DNA of 64,000 nucleotides from NCBI RefSeq assembly GCF_025961205.1, contig NZ_JAOQNH010000003.1, forward strand, positions 988,501 through 1,052,500. Direction: 5' to 3'. The notes beneath the pieces were generated by a model. That model was not told the origin of the DNA. It searched no databases and saw only the letters and a list, made by a program, of their open reading frames with translations. Each line of letters starts with the position of its first letter. The first letter of the stretch is position 1. This document shows positions 40,601 to 49,084 of the stretch, one piece after another. The DNA is from Azospirillum fermentarium (GTDB taxonomy: Bacteria > Pseudomonadota > Alphaproteobacteria > Azospirillales > Azospirillaceae). A program made the translations under genes and the position numbers.

Positions 40601-42873
40601 TGGCCGCCGAGGTGTCCGATCCGGTCGCCGCGGTCCAGGCGGCCCTGCTGATGCTGTACGACTGGAAGGTGATCCTGCTGCAAGGTGGCCTGTCGGTGTT
40701 CCGCCAGGGTCTGAGCTTGCGGCTGCCGGAGGCGGCGCGGGGGCGGCGCTACACCAACGACGACCATGAACCGCTGGCCCGCCATTACGCCGGCCGCACC
40801 TTCCAGATCCACGCCATGGGCGAATACGCCCGTCTGGGGCTCACCAGCCCCGAACGGGCGGCGGCCTTCGCCGCCGATTACTTCGCCCTGCCGGAGGACC
40901 GGCTGCTCGCCCGCCACTTTCCGGGCCGGCGCGCCGAACTGGCCCGCCCGGTGTCGGCGGACACCCACGCCCGCATCGTCACCGATCTCGCCAATCCGGC
41001 GCAGCAGGCGATCGTGACCGCGCCGGTCGGGCGCAACCTGCTGGTCCTGGCCGGACCGGGGTCGGGGAAGACCCGCGTCATCGTCCACCGATGCGCCTAC
41101 CTGATGCGGGTGCTGCGGGTGCCGGCGCAGGCGATCCTGGTGCTGTGCTACAACCACGCGGCCGCCCTGTCGATCCGACGGCGGCTGCGCGCCCTGATCG
41201 GCGACGAGGCTGGCTGGATCGACGCCTACACCTATCACGCGCTGGCCATGCGCCTGGTTGGGGCGAGCGTCGCCGAGCGCCTGGAGCACCGGCCGGACAG
41301 CGCGCCCGCCGATCCCTTCTCCGGGGTGATCGGCGACGCCACGGCACTTCTGCGCGGGGAAAGCGCCTTTCCCGGCCTTGACGCCGAGGACGTCCGGGAA
41401 CGGCTGCTGGCGCGCTACCGCTACATCCTGATCGACGAATACCAGGACATCGACGAAGAGCAGTACGACCTCGTCTCCGCCATCGCCGGCCGCCAGGAGA
41501 AGGACGCCGAAGCGCGGATCGCGCTGATGGCCGTCGGGGACGACGACCAGGCGGTGTACGGCTTCCGCCACGCCGACGTCGCGTTCATCCGCCGGTACCA
41601 AGCCGACTTCGCGGCGGAGGTTCACCATCTGGTGGAGAACTACCGCTCCACCGCCGCCGTGATCGCCGCGTCGAACACCTTGATCCGGCACAACACCGAC
41701 CGGATGAAGACCGATCACCCCATCCGCATCGACCGGGCGCGGGCCAAGGACCCGGCGGGCGAACCCGTACAAGTCCTGGCGGTGAAGACCATTGCGCATC
41801 AGATCGGCGCGGTGCTGGACGTCATCGAGCAGCGGCAGGCTCGACACCCCGGCACGTCGTGGAGCGACTTCGCCGTGCTGGCGCGTCAACGCCACGTTCT
41901 GGCGCCGTTCCACGCGTTGTGCGACCAGGCCGGCATTCCCTGTGACCCCGCCTACGACACCACGTCCGACCGGTTTCCCCTGCACCGGCTGCGCGAGGTG
42001 GCGACCTTTCTCGATCGGCTGAAGCGGGCGACCGCACGGGTCGACGGGACATGGCTGCAGGCGCAGCTGGCCGCCCTGCGCCAGGAGATGGGCGCCTCGC
42101 CCTGGTGGGGGCTGATGGAGCAGCTGCTCGGCGGCTGGGCGACGACAAGCGCCGGGCGGGCGGCGGAACCGGAAGCGGTGCGCGAGGCCCTGTATGAAGG
42201 GCTGTCGCAGCTGCGCCGCGAGCGCTCGACCGGCACCGGCATCCACATCGGGACGCTGCACGGCGCAAAGGGGCTGGAGTTCCGGCACGTCATCCTCCTT
42301 GACGGGGGATGGGACGGACGGTCATCGGACAGGGCTGCCGCGGACAGCGAGGAGGAGCGGCGGCTGTTCTACGTCGGCATGACGCGGGCGCGTGAGACGT
42401 TGTGCCTGATGCGCCGTGCGGATGTGAAGAATCCGCACCTGCCGCTGCTCGATGGCATTGATTATATTACTTGCGCCGACACCAAGCGCGCCGACCGGAG
42501 AGTGCTTCACCGTCAGCGCACCGTGCTCGGGCTTGGCGACCTGCACATCGACTTTGCCGGCCGCCAGCCGGCAACGGCGGCCGTTCACCGGGTGATGGCG
42601 GCCCTGCGGCCGGGCGATGCGGTGACCTTACGGGCGGCACGCTCAACGACGGACCGGGTGTCGGTGCTGAGCGCTGACGGCACGGTGATTGCACGTCTTT
42701 CGGAAGCAGCCAGCCAGCACTGGTCCTATCTGATCTTCGCGGTCGAACAGGCCCGCGTGCATGCCGTGGTTCGCCGTCATCGGAAGGACTGCGCGGAAGC
42801 TTGGCGCTGCCAGCTCAAGACTGAAAGCTGGGAGCTCCCGGTGATTGAAATCTGGACGCACTCTGTACGTTGA
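37639..42873 (+). CDS. Giant exonuclease-RecQ-UvrD helicase fusion
   Basis: A 1744-residue protein with three modules. Residues 30-160 are a DnaQ-like DEDD exonuclease domain (FIDVEADRGG, GHNILAHDLPIL, DPVADARLC). Residues about 315-660 are a RecQ helicase (LPTGGGKSLCFQ near 333, DEAHCLSKWGHD near 439, TNAFGMGIDKD, QEAGRAGRDG). Residues about 1115-1640 are a UvrD/Rep helicase (AGPGSGKTR near 1137, DEYQDIDEEQ near 1266, GDDDQAVYGFRHAD, LHGAKGLEFRHV, YVGMTRARETL). The central RecQ-associated part lacks a zinc cysteine cluster. The likely start is TTG at 37639; GTG 23 codons later is an alternative. It could process DNA ends or invading DNA; fusions like this occur in defence islands, but the role here is inferred. 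Confidence 0.85.
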   Translation: MLAQALDALLRKRQSRAPLSDASVDTYLAKTLFIDVEADRGGRLNAVGAVLDDRIFRWEKRDSRPFASAGLEGFVRGAERIAGHNILAHDLPILRDALPELTAWTLPVVDTLVLSPLAFPANPYHRLIKGYKLEKDAVNDPVADARLCRAVLRDEIDAFARLVRQTPDAAAFHRFALSGPGQSGMADLLGLCGATLPPTASAALTLWMRCATARVCTTASARLAVAGLESTAARLAFAHALAWLGVAGGASVLPAWVRHQHPAVGPLLRDLRDTPCDDPACAWCRTAFSATHWLRETFGFDAFRPKPAAPDGGSLQQRIVEAGLAGRPALAVLPTGGGKSLCFQVPALARHQRTGALTVVVSPLQALMKDQVDNFRSKTGRPAAAAALYGALTLPERGAVMDRVRQGDVALLYVSPEQLRNPSVVRTIEQREIGAWVFDEAHCLSKWGHDFRPDYLYTARFIAELAERQGTPPPPVTCLTATAKHEVVEEIRGHIRDRLGQELDLYAGGAERSNLTFAVESITPAEKVERIAALLEQHVRQGGALACAVVYAATRRGTQDLRDALAGYGWPAAAFHAGMKAADKAEVLAGFIGGSLPVVCATNAFGMGIDKDSVRLVVHADVPGSLEAYTQEAGRAGRDGLPATCVLLFDPDDLEEQFRLAARSELRRRDIGQILRSVRRLSQRLGKDEVVATAGELVADPELDLGFAADDSDADTKVKTALSWLERAGLVIRSENRTSVITARPKPLSLEQARTAIERLGLPAATVAQWMAIFRTLVAVAADPGEEHPLTVDTLAALDPLAADTAGPPQEATAKVLTVLTAMAGHGLIESGTVLTAQVRPSGVNASRRVLAQFSAAARTLLATLREEAPDGEELCLSLTAATQRLRDRGCAECQPEVILRLLKTLSDTNRQGSARLRLATVARWRYSLKLSGTWENLEDGLRRQEAVASLVLDRLLATGRAADGAGKTVVPFAIEELAQAVTGDLTLAAEVSDPVAAVQAALLMLYDWKVILLQGGLSVFRQGLSLRLPEAARGRRYTNDDHEPLARHYAGRTFQIHAMGEYARLGLTSPERAAAFAADYFALPEDRLLARHFPGRRAELARPVSADTHARIVTDLANPAQQAIVTAPVGRNLLVLAGPGSGKTRVIVHRCAYLMRVLRVPAQAILVLCYNHAAALSIRRRLRALIGDEAGWIDAYTYHALAMRLVGASVAERLEHRPDSAPADPFSGVIGDATALLRGESAFPGLDAEDVRERLLARYRYILIDEYQDIDEEQYDLVSAIAGRQEKDAEARIALMAVGDDDQAVYGFRHADVAFIRRYQADFAAEVHHLVENYRSTAAVIAASNTLIRHNTDRMKTDHPIRIDRARAKDPAGEPVQVLAVKTIAHQIGAVLDVIEQRQARHPGTSWSDFAVLARQRHVLAPFHALCDQAGIPCDPAYDTTSDRFPLHRLREVATFLDRLKRATARVDGTWLQAQLAALRQEMGASPWWGLMEQLLGGWATTSAGRAAEPEAVREALYEGLSQLRRERSTGTGIHIGTLHGAKGLEFRHVILLDGGWDGRSSDRAAADSEEERRLFYVGMTRARETLCLMRRADVKNPHLPLLDGIDYITCADTKRADRRVLHRQRTVLGLGDLHIDFAGRQPATAAVHRVMAALRPGDAVTLRAARSTTDRVSVLSADGTVIARLSEAASQHWSYLIFAVEQARVHAVVRRHRKDCAEAWRCQLKTESWELPVIEIWTHSVR

Positions 42874-43161
42874 CATCACGTTTGCGGAAGGGCTCTCGTT
42901 TCTGATATCCAGTTCTGCTGGCTTCCGCTTTGCGCCAATTCCAGGGACAAAGGCGGGCTAAGGATCAGGCAGCAAACGGTCGATCCGGTGGTGGACGGGT
43001 AGGTTAACGAAGCAAACGTGCGAGAATGGAAGGCTTTTGCGTCGTTGAAGTTAGCTTCGGTTGCTCTCTGCCGAGCGGCCATTCTCGCGTTGCGATTCTC
43101 TGTTGCAAAACCTGCGTCACTGGTAGAAAATTTGACCTGGACTCCGCGACATAGGTGCAGG

Positions 43162-43785
43162 GTGATCACTGGGTACACTCGAATTCCAGCCTCTGAGAAG
43201 AGCCTAGAACTGCAAACTGAAGCGCTGAGGCTGGCTGGCTGTGAGTACGTGCTTACCAACCGTGCTAGCGGGGCACATGCCGCGAGCGGCAGTCTATCGG
43301 GCATTCTCGCATGCCTTCGGCAGAGGGATGAGTCGGTAGTCTGGAAGTGTTTGGGATGCGATGTGCAGCAGCAGACCGATTCCGCTAAGAAATTGCGTAG
43401 CGATGGTATCAGACTCATCAATTTAGAGACACATATCGACACCCAAATGCCTCATAGGCGTTTGTTTTTTTGCGTTATGACCGCTCTTGCTAAAATGGAG
43501 CACAGCCTCATGCGGGAGCGTACTTCCATGGACCTCGCCTCTGCACGTGCGCGAGGGCGAAGTCGCAGACGAACGCCTCAACTGAATCAGACCCAACCGG
43601 CGCACGCCAGACGACTGCTTGCCCCTGAGGTTAGAGTTTCAGATATGGCAAGCTCCCTTAACCTCTCGCATTTTTCTGCGTTTCACCGAGCCTTTGACGG
43701 ATTAGCCAAACCAACTGGTAGTAATTCCAAGAAACAAAGCGTAGAGCATGTAATATGGACGTGGCCGAAGGAAGCGTCAGCATGA
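43162..43785 (+). pseudogene. Decayed Tn3-type resolvase (serine recombinase)
   Basis: The frame aligns with resolvases: GYTRIPASEKSLELQTEALR, LAGCEYVLTNRASGAHA, DESVVWK, INLETHIDT and LAKMEHSLMRERT. The catalytic serine of YARVS is Pro here (YTRIP), and the DRLGRS segment after VVWK is CLGCDV, so key residues are lost although the frame is open. The frame also continues upstream to 43018. It overlaps the start of the ABC ATPase gene. It is best read as the remnant of the transposable element that delivered the low-GC insert. Confidence 0.7.
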
Positions 43786-45764
43786 CGATTCGCTTCCCCG
43801 TCTTTCAGCGCCTGGATATCGATGAGTATCAGCTATATCCTGGAGTTCCCGATTCACCTGGCCTGCACCTTGATTTTACGCCAGGTCCATGGATCGTCCT
43901 TGGCGTTAACGGACTCGGCAAAAGTACACTGCTCCTGATACTAAAGCATGTACTGACCGGACCTGCTCGTATCCGCGGAGCCGGGTTTACGGGAGATCGG
44001 TCGGACGTTCTTCCGGTCGACCCTCGTTTCTTCGCGGTGCGAGTCGGAGACAACGCCCATGCGGCGGTCGCTACGACGGAAGTTCGATTTGGTTCTGCTG
44101 TCCTCAAGGTTCGACGACGGCTTAGTGACCTTGGCTTGGTCGAGGCGACCGTCCGGGGTATCGATCCCGTTGAGCAGGTTGGCGATGAAGAAAGTTATCG
44201 CGCTCTTATCGCGAAAATTATGGGCTTGTCACGCTTCGAGGACGCACTCCGGGTTCTAGACAGAGTTACATTCTATCTGGAAGCAAGAGAGCCTCTACTC
44301 TGGAACTTAGCGGCTCAATTCGAGTTGTTTCGCGCAATACTCACGCCTGACAAGTCGGAAGAGCTTCGGCGCCTTGAAGGAGATATTGTCTCAGCCGACA
44401 GTTCCGCGCGCAACCTCAACGCTGTACTCTACAAACTGGTCAACAGGCGAGACACGCAGCAAGCCAAGCAGGATAGTGCAGCAGAAACTCGGGCTAGACT
44501 GGCGAAGGCAACCGCCGAAGTTGAGTCTTCCGAGGCCGAGGAGATCAAGCTTCAGCACGCTCTTGAAGCCGCAGAAGAGCGACGTTCGGACGCTCGAGTC
44601 GAGCTGAAGCGGGCGGATCGAGCCGCAGACGAAGCTGCCCAAAAGTACGAGGAGATTAAATTCGAAGTTCTCCGGCACGCTTTTGCGGGAGTCTCCCCCA
44701 ATGAGCAATACGTTTTTTTAAAGATTATTTCCGAACGTGTCTGTTTAGCTTGCGGAAACGGCGCCGAAGCCGCCGCTGAAGAACTTGAGCGGAGGCGCTC
44801 AGAAAACCGATGTCTGGTTTGCGGCTCGCAACGGCATTCGCAAGATAAGGTAGTGTCCACAACTTCGGCAATGCAGGCAAAGGCGGCTGAGGCATTCACT
44901 GCTCTGCAAACAGCCAGAGAAGCTCTGCAGGATGCGGGTGAAAAATATCGTGCCTCTGAGCAGCACTATCGGTCTGTAGAGGATAACCTGGAAATAGTGC
45001 GTCGTCGGGTAGATGCTTCCAAACGTGATGCTCGACGCTGGCGAAGTAAGTTGCCGGCTCAAGATCAAGCCGCGTTGGCACGCGACGAAGATCGCATTGA
45101 GACGTTGCGGCGTGAAGTATTGAACTTCCGCAAGGAACGCGACGACGCCGAGGAAAAGATTGCGATCCTGCTCTCTGAGTTGAAGGCCGCAACTGAATCT
45201 ATTCGCGAAAATCTAGAGGATAAGTTCCAGACACACGCACAGGATTTCTTTGCCGAGAAGGTGCGATTGGTCTACGCACCGAGGAAAGATCGAATCGGCC
45301 AGGGTGGGCGGGTTTTCGAGTTTCCAGCGTTTGAGATTGAGCTGACGAGCGGAGCAACAGGTGGTAATTTCGTTCGGCGCTCGGCTTCTCAGGTATCGCT
45401 GTCGCAGCGTGAGTACCTTGACTTGATCTTTCGGATGAGCCTAGTCGAGACCTTTGGTAGCGCAAGCGGTTCGTTCGTTGTCGATGGGCCCGAAGGCTCG
45501 GTGGACGCAGTGTTCGCTGAGAAGGCGGGAAACTTATTTTCCGCTCTGGCCAAGCGAACCTCCGGTTTGACTGTGATTCTGGCCTGCAACATCGTCGATG
45601 GCGCATTCATTCCACACACGCTACGCGCTTACAAGACTCCTGACGCTCGGTCTGGCAGAGTAGTTAACCTGATAGACCTTGCGGCTCCAACTGCTGCGCT
45701 TGTTGCACTACAAAATGAATATCGCTTCGCCGTAGACAAAATTTTAGCGCAGGATGCGCGATGA
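43782..45764 (+). CDS. SMC/Rad50-like ABC ATPase of a putative defence module
   Basis: A 660-residue ABC-class ATPase. Walker A is GVNGLGKST (41-49). Two long charged coiled-coil arms (about 195-320 and 350-480) flank a tip with two CxxC pairs (Cys321/Cys324, Cys344/Cys347), enough for an intramolecular zinc ribbon. The signature region is SQVSLSQREYLDLIFRMS and Walker B is SFVVDGPEGSVDAVF near 564. AAGGA lies 9 bases before the ATG at 43782. It forms a tight operon with the next two genes. The layout matches ABC-three-component or Lamassu-type ATPases that sense foreign DNA; assignment to a known subtype is not possible by eye. Confidence 0.8.
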   Translation: MTIRFPVFQRLDIDEYQLYPGVPDSPGLHLDFTPGPWIVLGVNGLGKSTLLLILKHVLTGPARIRGAGFTGDRSDVLPVDPRFFAVRVGDNAHAAVATTEVRFGSAVLKVRRRLSDLGLVEATVRGIDPVEQVGDEESYRALIAKIMGLSRFEDALRVLDRVTFYLEAREPLLWNLAAQFELFRAILTPDKSEELRRLEGDIVSADSSARNLNAVLYKLVNRRDTQQAKQDSAAETRARLAKATAEVESSEAEEIKLQHALEAAEERRSDARVELKRADRAADEAAQKYEEIKFEVLRHAFAGVSPNEQYVFLKIISERVCLACGNGAEAAAEELERRRSENRCLVCGSQRHSQDKVVSTTSAMQAKAAEAFTALQTAREALQDAGEKYRASEQHYRSVEDNLEIVRRRVDASKRDARRWRSKLPAQDQAALARDEDRIETLRREVLNFRKERDDAEEKIAILLSELKAATESIRENLEDKFQTHAQDFFAEKVRLVYAPRKDRIGQGGRVFEFPAFEIELTSGATGGNFVRRSASQVSLSQREYLDLIFRMSLVETFGSASGSFVVDGPEGSVDAVFAEKAGNLFSALAKRTSGLTVILACNIVDGAFIPHTLRAYKTPDARSGRVVNLIDLAAPTAALVALQNEYRFAVDKILAQDAR

Positions 45765-46411
45765 CTGGCGAGTCAACACCGCGAGCACTACCAACGCTCA
45801 TCCGGACAAGGTTACTCCAGATGTTTGCAGCGCTGGAGCGTGTGGGAGGCACGCCAATTGATACCCGATCGCTACATGCTTTCGCATTCTTCGCAAATGT
45901 ACTTAGTCCACTCTGGGATCTTCATCCTCTTGAAGGTTCGGTGCTTAAAGAGAGTGGCTCCCCGTACTTTCCAGCCCTTCAGCGTCAGCTGGACTGTTTA
46001 GTCGGTGAAGGTTTCATCATCGTTGAAAGCTTGGCGAGAGGCACTACCGACGAACTGGAGGCTAAATTCAGACTATCACACGAGCGAGCTCAACCGGTTC
46101 TCAGTATAGTCAGGATGCTTCCCGACGAGGCGAGCGCTGAAGGCTTTCTGACAGAACTGGCTGACGCCTTTGTTGAAATTCGCCCCGACCGACGAGATGA
46201 CGCGGCCGTTGCAGACGCTGCCTATTCTGATCCTGCGGTTGCTCAAGGACGAATAGTCGATTTTGCAGAATGGGTTTCTCCCACCAAGGGCAACGCGGCG
46301 TGGAACACCGCACAGCAATTCCAGAAGTATGTTCCGGTTGGCGTAACGCTGAGCAGAGCTGAAAAACTGGTCATGTACATGCGCCTGATGAAGCGGAGAG
46401 CGCATGGCTAA
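45761..46411 (+). CDS. Middle component of the ABC-ATPase module
   Basis: A 216-residue soluble, mostly helical protein (SLHAFAFFANVLSPLWDLHP, ALQRQLDCLVGEGFIIVES, DFAEWVSPTKGNAAWNTAQQ). No named family is certain, but length, helicity and place between an SMC-like ATPase and a nuclease fit the middle component of ABC-three-component systems. Such subunits bridge ATPase and effector. It overlaps the ATPase gene by 4 bases (ATGA) and the nuclease gene by 8. Confidence 0.65.
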   Translation: MTGESTPRALPTLIRTRLLQMFAALERVGGTPIDTRSLHAFAFFANVLSPLWDLHPLEGSVLKESGSPYFPALQRQLDCLVGEGFIIVESLARGTTDELEAKFRLSHERAQPVLSIVRMLPDEASAEGFLTELADAFVEIRPDRRDDAAVADAAYSDPAVAQGRIVDFAEWVSPTKGNAAWNTAQQFQKYVPVGVTLSRAEKLVMYMRLMKRRAHG

Positions 46412-47483
46412 TTCGCCGATGCTCGGCGGGGTTTCGCCGAATGAAATCGAGAATGTGGCCGAAACGATCGGTGCACCTACTGTTGCAGGGGCGTCACTCA
46501 CTGCGCGCTTCTCTAGGCGCGTGTCGGCCCTGGTCGCTGCTAGAGCCGGGAAGGGTGATAACGGCCGGTTCTCAATTTTCCTACAAAGTGAAGCGTTGTT
46601 CGATGATGTGCAACGTTGCACTCATTCGGAAGCCCCGCTTCTGAAGAACGGCGCAGACCCTGTGGTCGATAAGGTTTGGCTGTCTACAGCAAGCCTCTCG
46701 ACTTCCTTCGAGCTCTTGCTTCAATGGTCCGACGCGGCGTCGCTCTTTCAGGCTATTCGCGATGCCGGTTTAGGCACCATCCCGGCCGTTGTCGTCGATT
46801 GGCGATCCGGAGCGCCTGTTGGGAGCTTGTACAAGTCCGGCCTGAGCAATCTAGAAGACTCGGAACCTATCTTCTTCGAGAACGTACCGATTTCTCCCGA
46901 TCAAATGAAGAAGGTTCTCGATAACTTCTACGAAAGATCTTTGAGAACGCCTCTACTTGTTGTGGAAGGCCATGCGAAACGCGTCTGGAAGGATGCGGCG
47001 AAGGGTGTTCCAGAACATCGACCGGAGGAAGTGATCCAGGGAAGACTCCTCGACGCCCTTAAAGCGATCTTTGCTAGGCATGAGCTACGCGCAGAGCCTG
47101 TTACCGAGGACGGGCGCGCCGACATCGTGATTTCGATGAAGACAGTCTCGGCCACCGGGCTGCCGGCAGTCGTGAATGAGTGGGTGCTGGAACTGAAGGC
47201 GCTGGCTGATCGGACGCATACTGACAATCCCGTGCCTGCCGGAAAGATACCTGAGGCGATACGCGGCGGACTGGAACAGGCCATCGCTTACAAAACACAA
47301 TTGAACGCAGTTCATGCAGCGCTCTGTTGCTACGATATGCGAGCGACTGATGTTGGTGATGAGATGTGCTTCGGCCACGTCAACGATGATGCAGGCATAT
47401 ACCAAGTGCCGCTTTGGCGGTGGTATCTGTTTCGGTCAACTGAAAAGTCGCGCGAGGTGAAAGGCTACCTTAGCAGCGTGTGA
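46404..47483 (+). CDS. PD-(D/E)XK-type nuclease, likely effector
   Basis: A 359-residue protein. The C-terminal part has a restriction-endonuclease core: GRADIVI (Asp240), then EWVLELKAL with Glu263 and Lys265, preceded by a helix (EEVIQGRLLDALKAIFARHE) and followed by a helix with LEQAIAYKTQL. The N-terminal 200 residues are not recognised. As third gene of the ATPase operon it is the probable DNA-cutting effector. Its 3' end overlaps the convergent methyltransferase gene by 14 bases. Confidence 0.75.
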   Translation: MANSPMLGGVSPNEIENVAETIGAPTVAGASLTARFSRRVSALVAARAGKGDNGRFSIFLQSEALFDDVQRCTHSEAPLLKNGADPVVDKVWLSTASLSTSFELLLQWSDAASLFQAIRDAGLGTIPAVVVDWRSGAPVGSLYKSGLSNLEDSEPIFFENVPISPDQMKKVLDNFYERSLRTPLLVVEGHAKRVWKDAAKGVPEHRPEEVIQGRLLDALKAIFARHELRAEPVTEDGRADIVISMKTVSATGLPAVVNEWVLELKALADRTHTDNPVPAGKIPEAIRGGLEQAIAYKTQLNAVHAALCCYDMRATDVGDEMCFGHVNDDAGIYQVPLWRWYLFRSTEKSREVKGYLSSV

Positions 47484-48783
47484 GAGTGAGCAAGGTTTCT
47501 ATCAGTTCAGGTCTCCCGCCCTGCTGTGGTGAGGCGCGCATGGATCTAAATGGCTCCTCGCCCGCTATGGTGAAGCCCCGGCAAAGAGCGAGTTCATTAA
47601 GAATGGTCGCGACAGGCACTTGAACGCCAGCGTAGCGGCTATCGCCGACAACCATGTACGCCCGCCCTCCCGAGACCAAAGCCTTGCTCAGGCGTTCGAT
47701 GATCACGCACATATCTGCAAAGTACGCGGAAACCATATCCGGTATATGCCGGTTCCAGAGATCGCTTCGAACTCTCTCAAGATCGGTGGCGACACGAGTT
47801 AGCGTCGCCGAGCCCAAATCAGGTGCGTCAAACGGACGGGCGATCTGCACGTGACTTCGCAGTGTGCTCAGCCGGAGGTTCCTGTTGTCTAACCCGGACT
47901 TTAGGTACCCGCACACCCAAAGCTCGACATTATAGACATCAGTATAATCGAAGGAGTTCGGATACGGCGGTGAAAACACAGCCATATCGAACTCACCCTC
48001 GCACGGTGTTAGCTCGCGCGAGTCTCCTCGTAGAAGGCAATACTCTCGTCTCTTCCGTTTTTCATAACGGCGTATCTCGTAGATTGCCCTCACAACTGAA
48101 TCAACAAACAGTTGCTCCACCCTTTGTGGGTCAATTATACGATCGGCCCAACCACGACGGTAGCGTCGCCCCTTTCCACTAACAACTACATTACTGACCG
48201 GAAGTGCAGCGGCTCCGAGCAGGACCCTCATTAGACGGCGATTTACGTCGCTCTCTGTTCTTGCAATACGATCTCTTAATGACGCGAGTCGGCAGGCCAC
48301 TTCGGCACTGAAAAGGTACCGATTGCCAACGCCAGGCTCGACAAATGTCCGAGGAGCTCCGGGGAAGGGGTCCTCACAATAAGGCGCAATCTCACCTTCA
48401 ATGACCGCTTTAAAGTCTTGTATTAGAAGCTCTATGTCATAAGTTGCGAGTTTTGCTTCAATAAGGTCAGCAAGGTATGGATTTACCTCAATCGTTGTTG
48501 GGTTAACCCCCAAAAACTGGCAGGCGAGTGCAGTTGTTCCTGATCCGCCAAAGGGGTCGATACAAGAAGTCACGCTCCGGCCGAGAGCACCCTGCGTCTC
48601 CTCTACCGCTTGACCGATGAGTTCGGGTGCAAAAGCTTCCTTGAAGTTGCGCCATCCTTGAAAGGCAACTTCATCTGCGCCACTGTTAGTTGACAGATGG
48701 GGTGGTCGCCGCCCCTCTAGCCACTCGGTAAACGAGACAATCTCATGGAGCGGCTCCTTCAGAATCAATTCAGCCACGTCCAC
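47470..48783 (-). CDS. DNA methyltransferase (N4-cytosine or N6-adenine type)
   Basis: A 437-residue amino-methyltransferase. Motif I is DPFGGSGTT (76-84) for S-adenosylmethionine, and the catalytic motif is SPPY (271-274) in VFSPPYPNSFDYTDVYNVEL. About 185 residues lie between them, room for a target-recognition region. SPPY is commonest in N4-cytosine enzymes, but N6-adenine cannot be excluded. It faces the ATPase-nuclease operon and shares its low GC, so it probably belongs to the same module, marking self DNA. Alternatively it is an orphan enzyme acquired with it. Confidence 0.85.
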   Translation of the reverse strand: MDVAELILKEPLHEIVSFTEWLEGRRPPHLSTNSGADEVAFQGWRNFKEAFAPELIGQAVEETQGALGRSVTSCIDPFGGSGTTALACQFLGVNPTTIEVNPYLADLIEAKLATYDIELLIQDFKAVIEGEIAPYCEDPFPGAPRTFVEPGVGNRYLFSAEVACRLASLRDRIARTESDVNRRLMRVLLGAAALPVSNVVVSGKGRRYRRGWADRIIDPQRVEQLFVDSVVRAIYEIRRYEKRKRREYCLLRGDSRELTPCEGEFDMAVFSPPYPNSFDYTDVYNVELWVCGYLKSGLDNRNLRLSTLRSHVQIARPFDAPDLGSATLTRVATDLERVRSDLWNRHIPDMVSAYFADMCVIIERLSKALVSGGRAYMVVGDSRYAGVQVPVATILNELALCRGFTIAGEEPFRSMRASPQQGGRPELIETLLTLTRC

Positions 48784-49045
48784 GTCATCCTCTTACATCG
48801 AGTTAGCCTCCGGGCTTGAGTCTGCTACCAGAGCGGTTCTTATGGTAATGTCAAGGGGCTTCAACGATCAAGCACGCTTTTATAGCCAGTTTGAGATCAA
48901 TGGCAGATCGCGATGACCTCTGTGATGTAGCTGTTGCACCCAGACGTATCCCCAAAAGATGCAGAAAACTATTGATTTGGGGAGGCGTCTGCTCCTGCCG
49001 TGTGGCCACTGATTCGGCGGTCTGGGACAATGGATTTACGGAAAG
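48784..49045. other. Right flank of the low-GC insert; no gene seen
   Basis: About 260 bases without a supported gene lie between the methyltransferase start and the backbone terminator. Base composition returns to backbone level across it, so the insert boundary is probably here. No clear inverted repeat or target duplication was found by eye. Confidence 0.45.
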
Positions 49046-49073
49046 CCAGCGATCCGCCGAAGCGGATCGCTGG
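49046..49073 (-). terminator. Intrinsic terminator after the DUF2493 gene
   Basis: A perfect 12-bp stem (CCAGCGATCCGC / GCGGATCGCTGG) with a CGAA tetraloop lies 11 bases past the DUF2493 stop. Leftwards it is followed by CTTTCC. The stem is very stable though the U tract is short. It marks the end of the left-pointing backbone arm. Confidence 0.7.
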
Positions 49074-49084
49074 AATGGCGGCGC

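Noticed and set aside
36982..42288. A 1768-residue open frame opposite the helicase gene
   Set aside because: It is the antisense shadow of the exonuclease-RecQ-UvrD gene in very GC-rich DNA. The sense strand carries complete helicase motifs, while the antisense product is low-complexity.
42876..43442. A 188-residue open frame on the minus strand
   Set aside because: It is opposite the resolvase remnant, which has recognisable if degenerate recombinase sequence; the minus frame has none.
43018..43785. Resolvase as the integrase of the ICE
   Set aside because: The catalytic serine and other key residues are lost and the gene lies inside a low-GC insert, so it cannot be the working integrase of the element.
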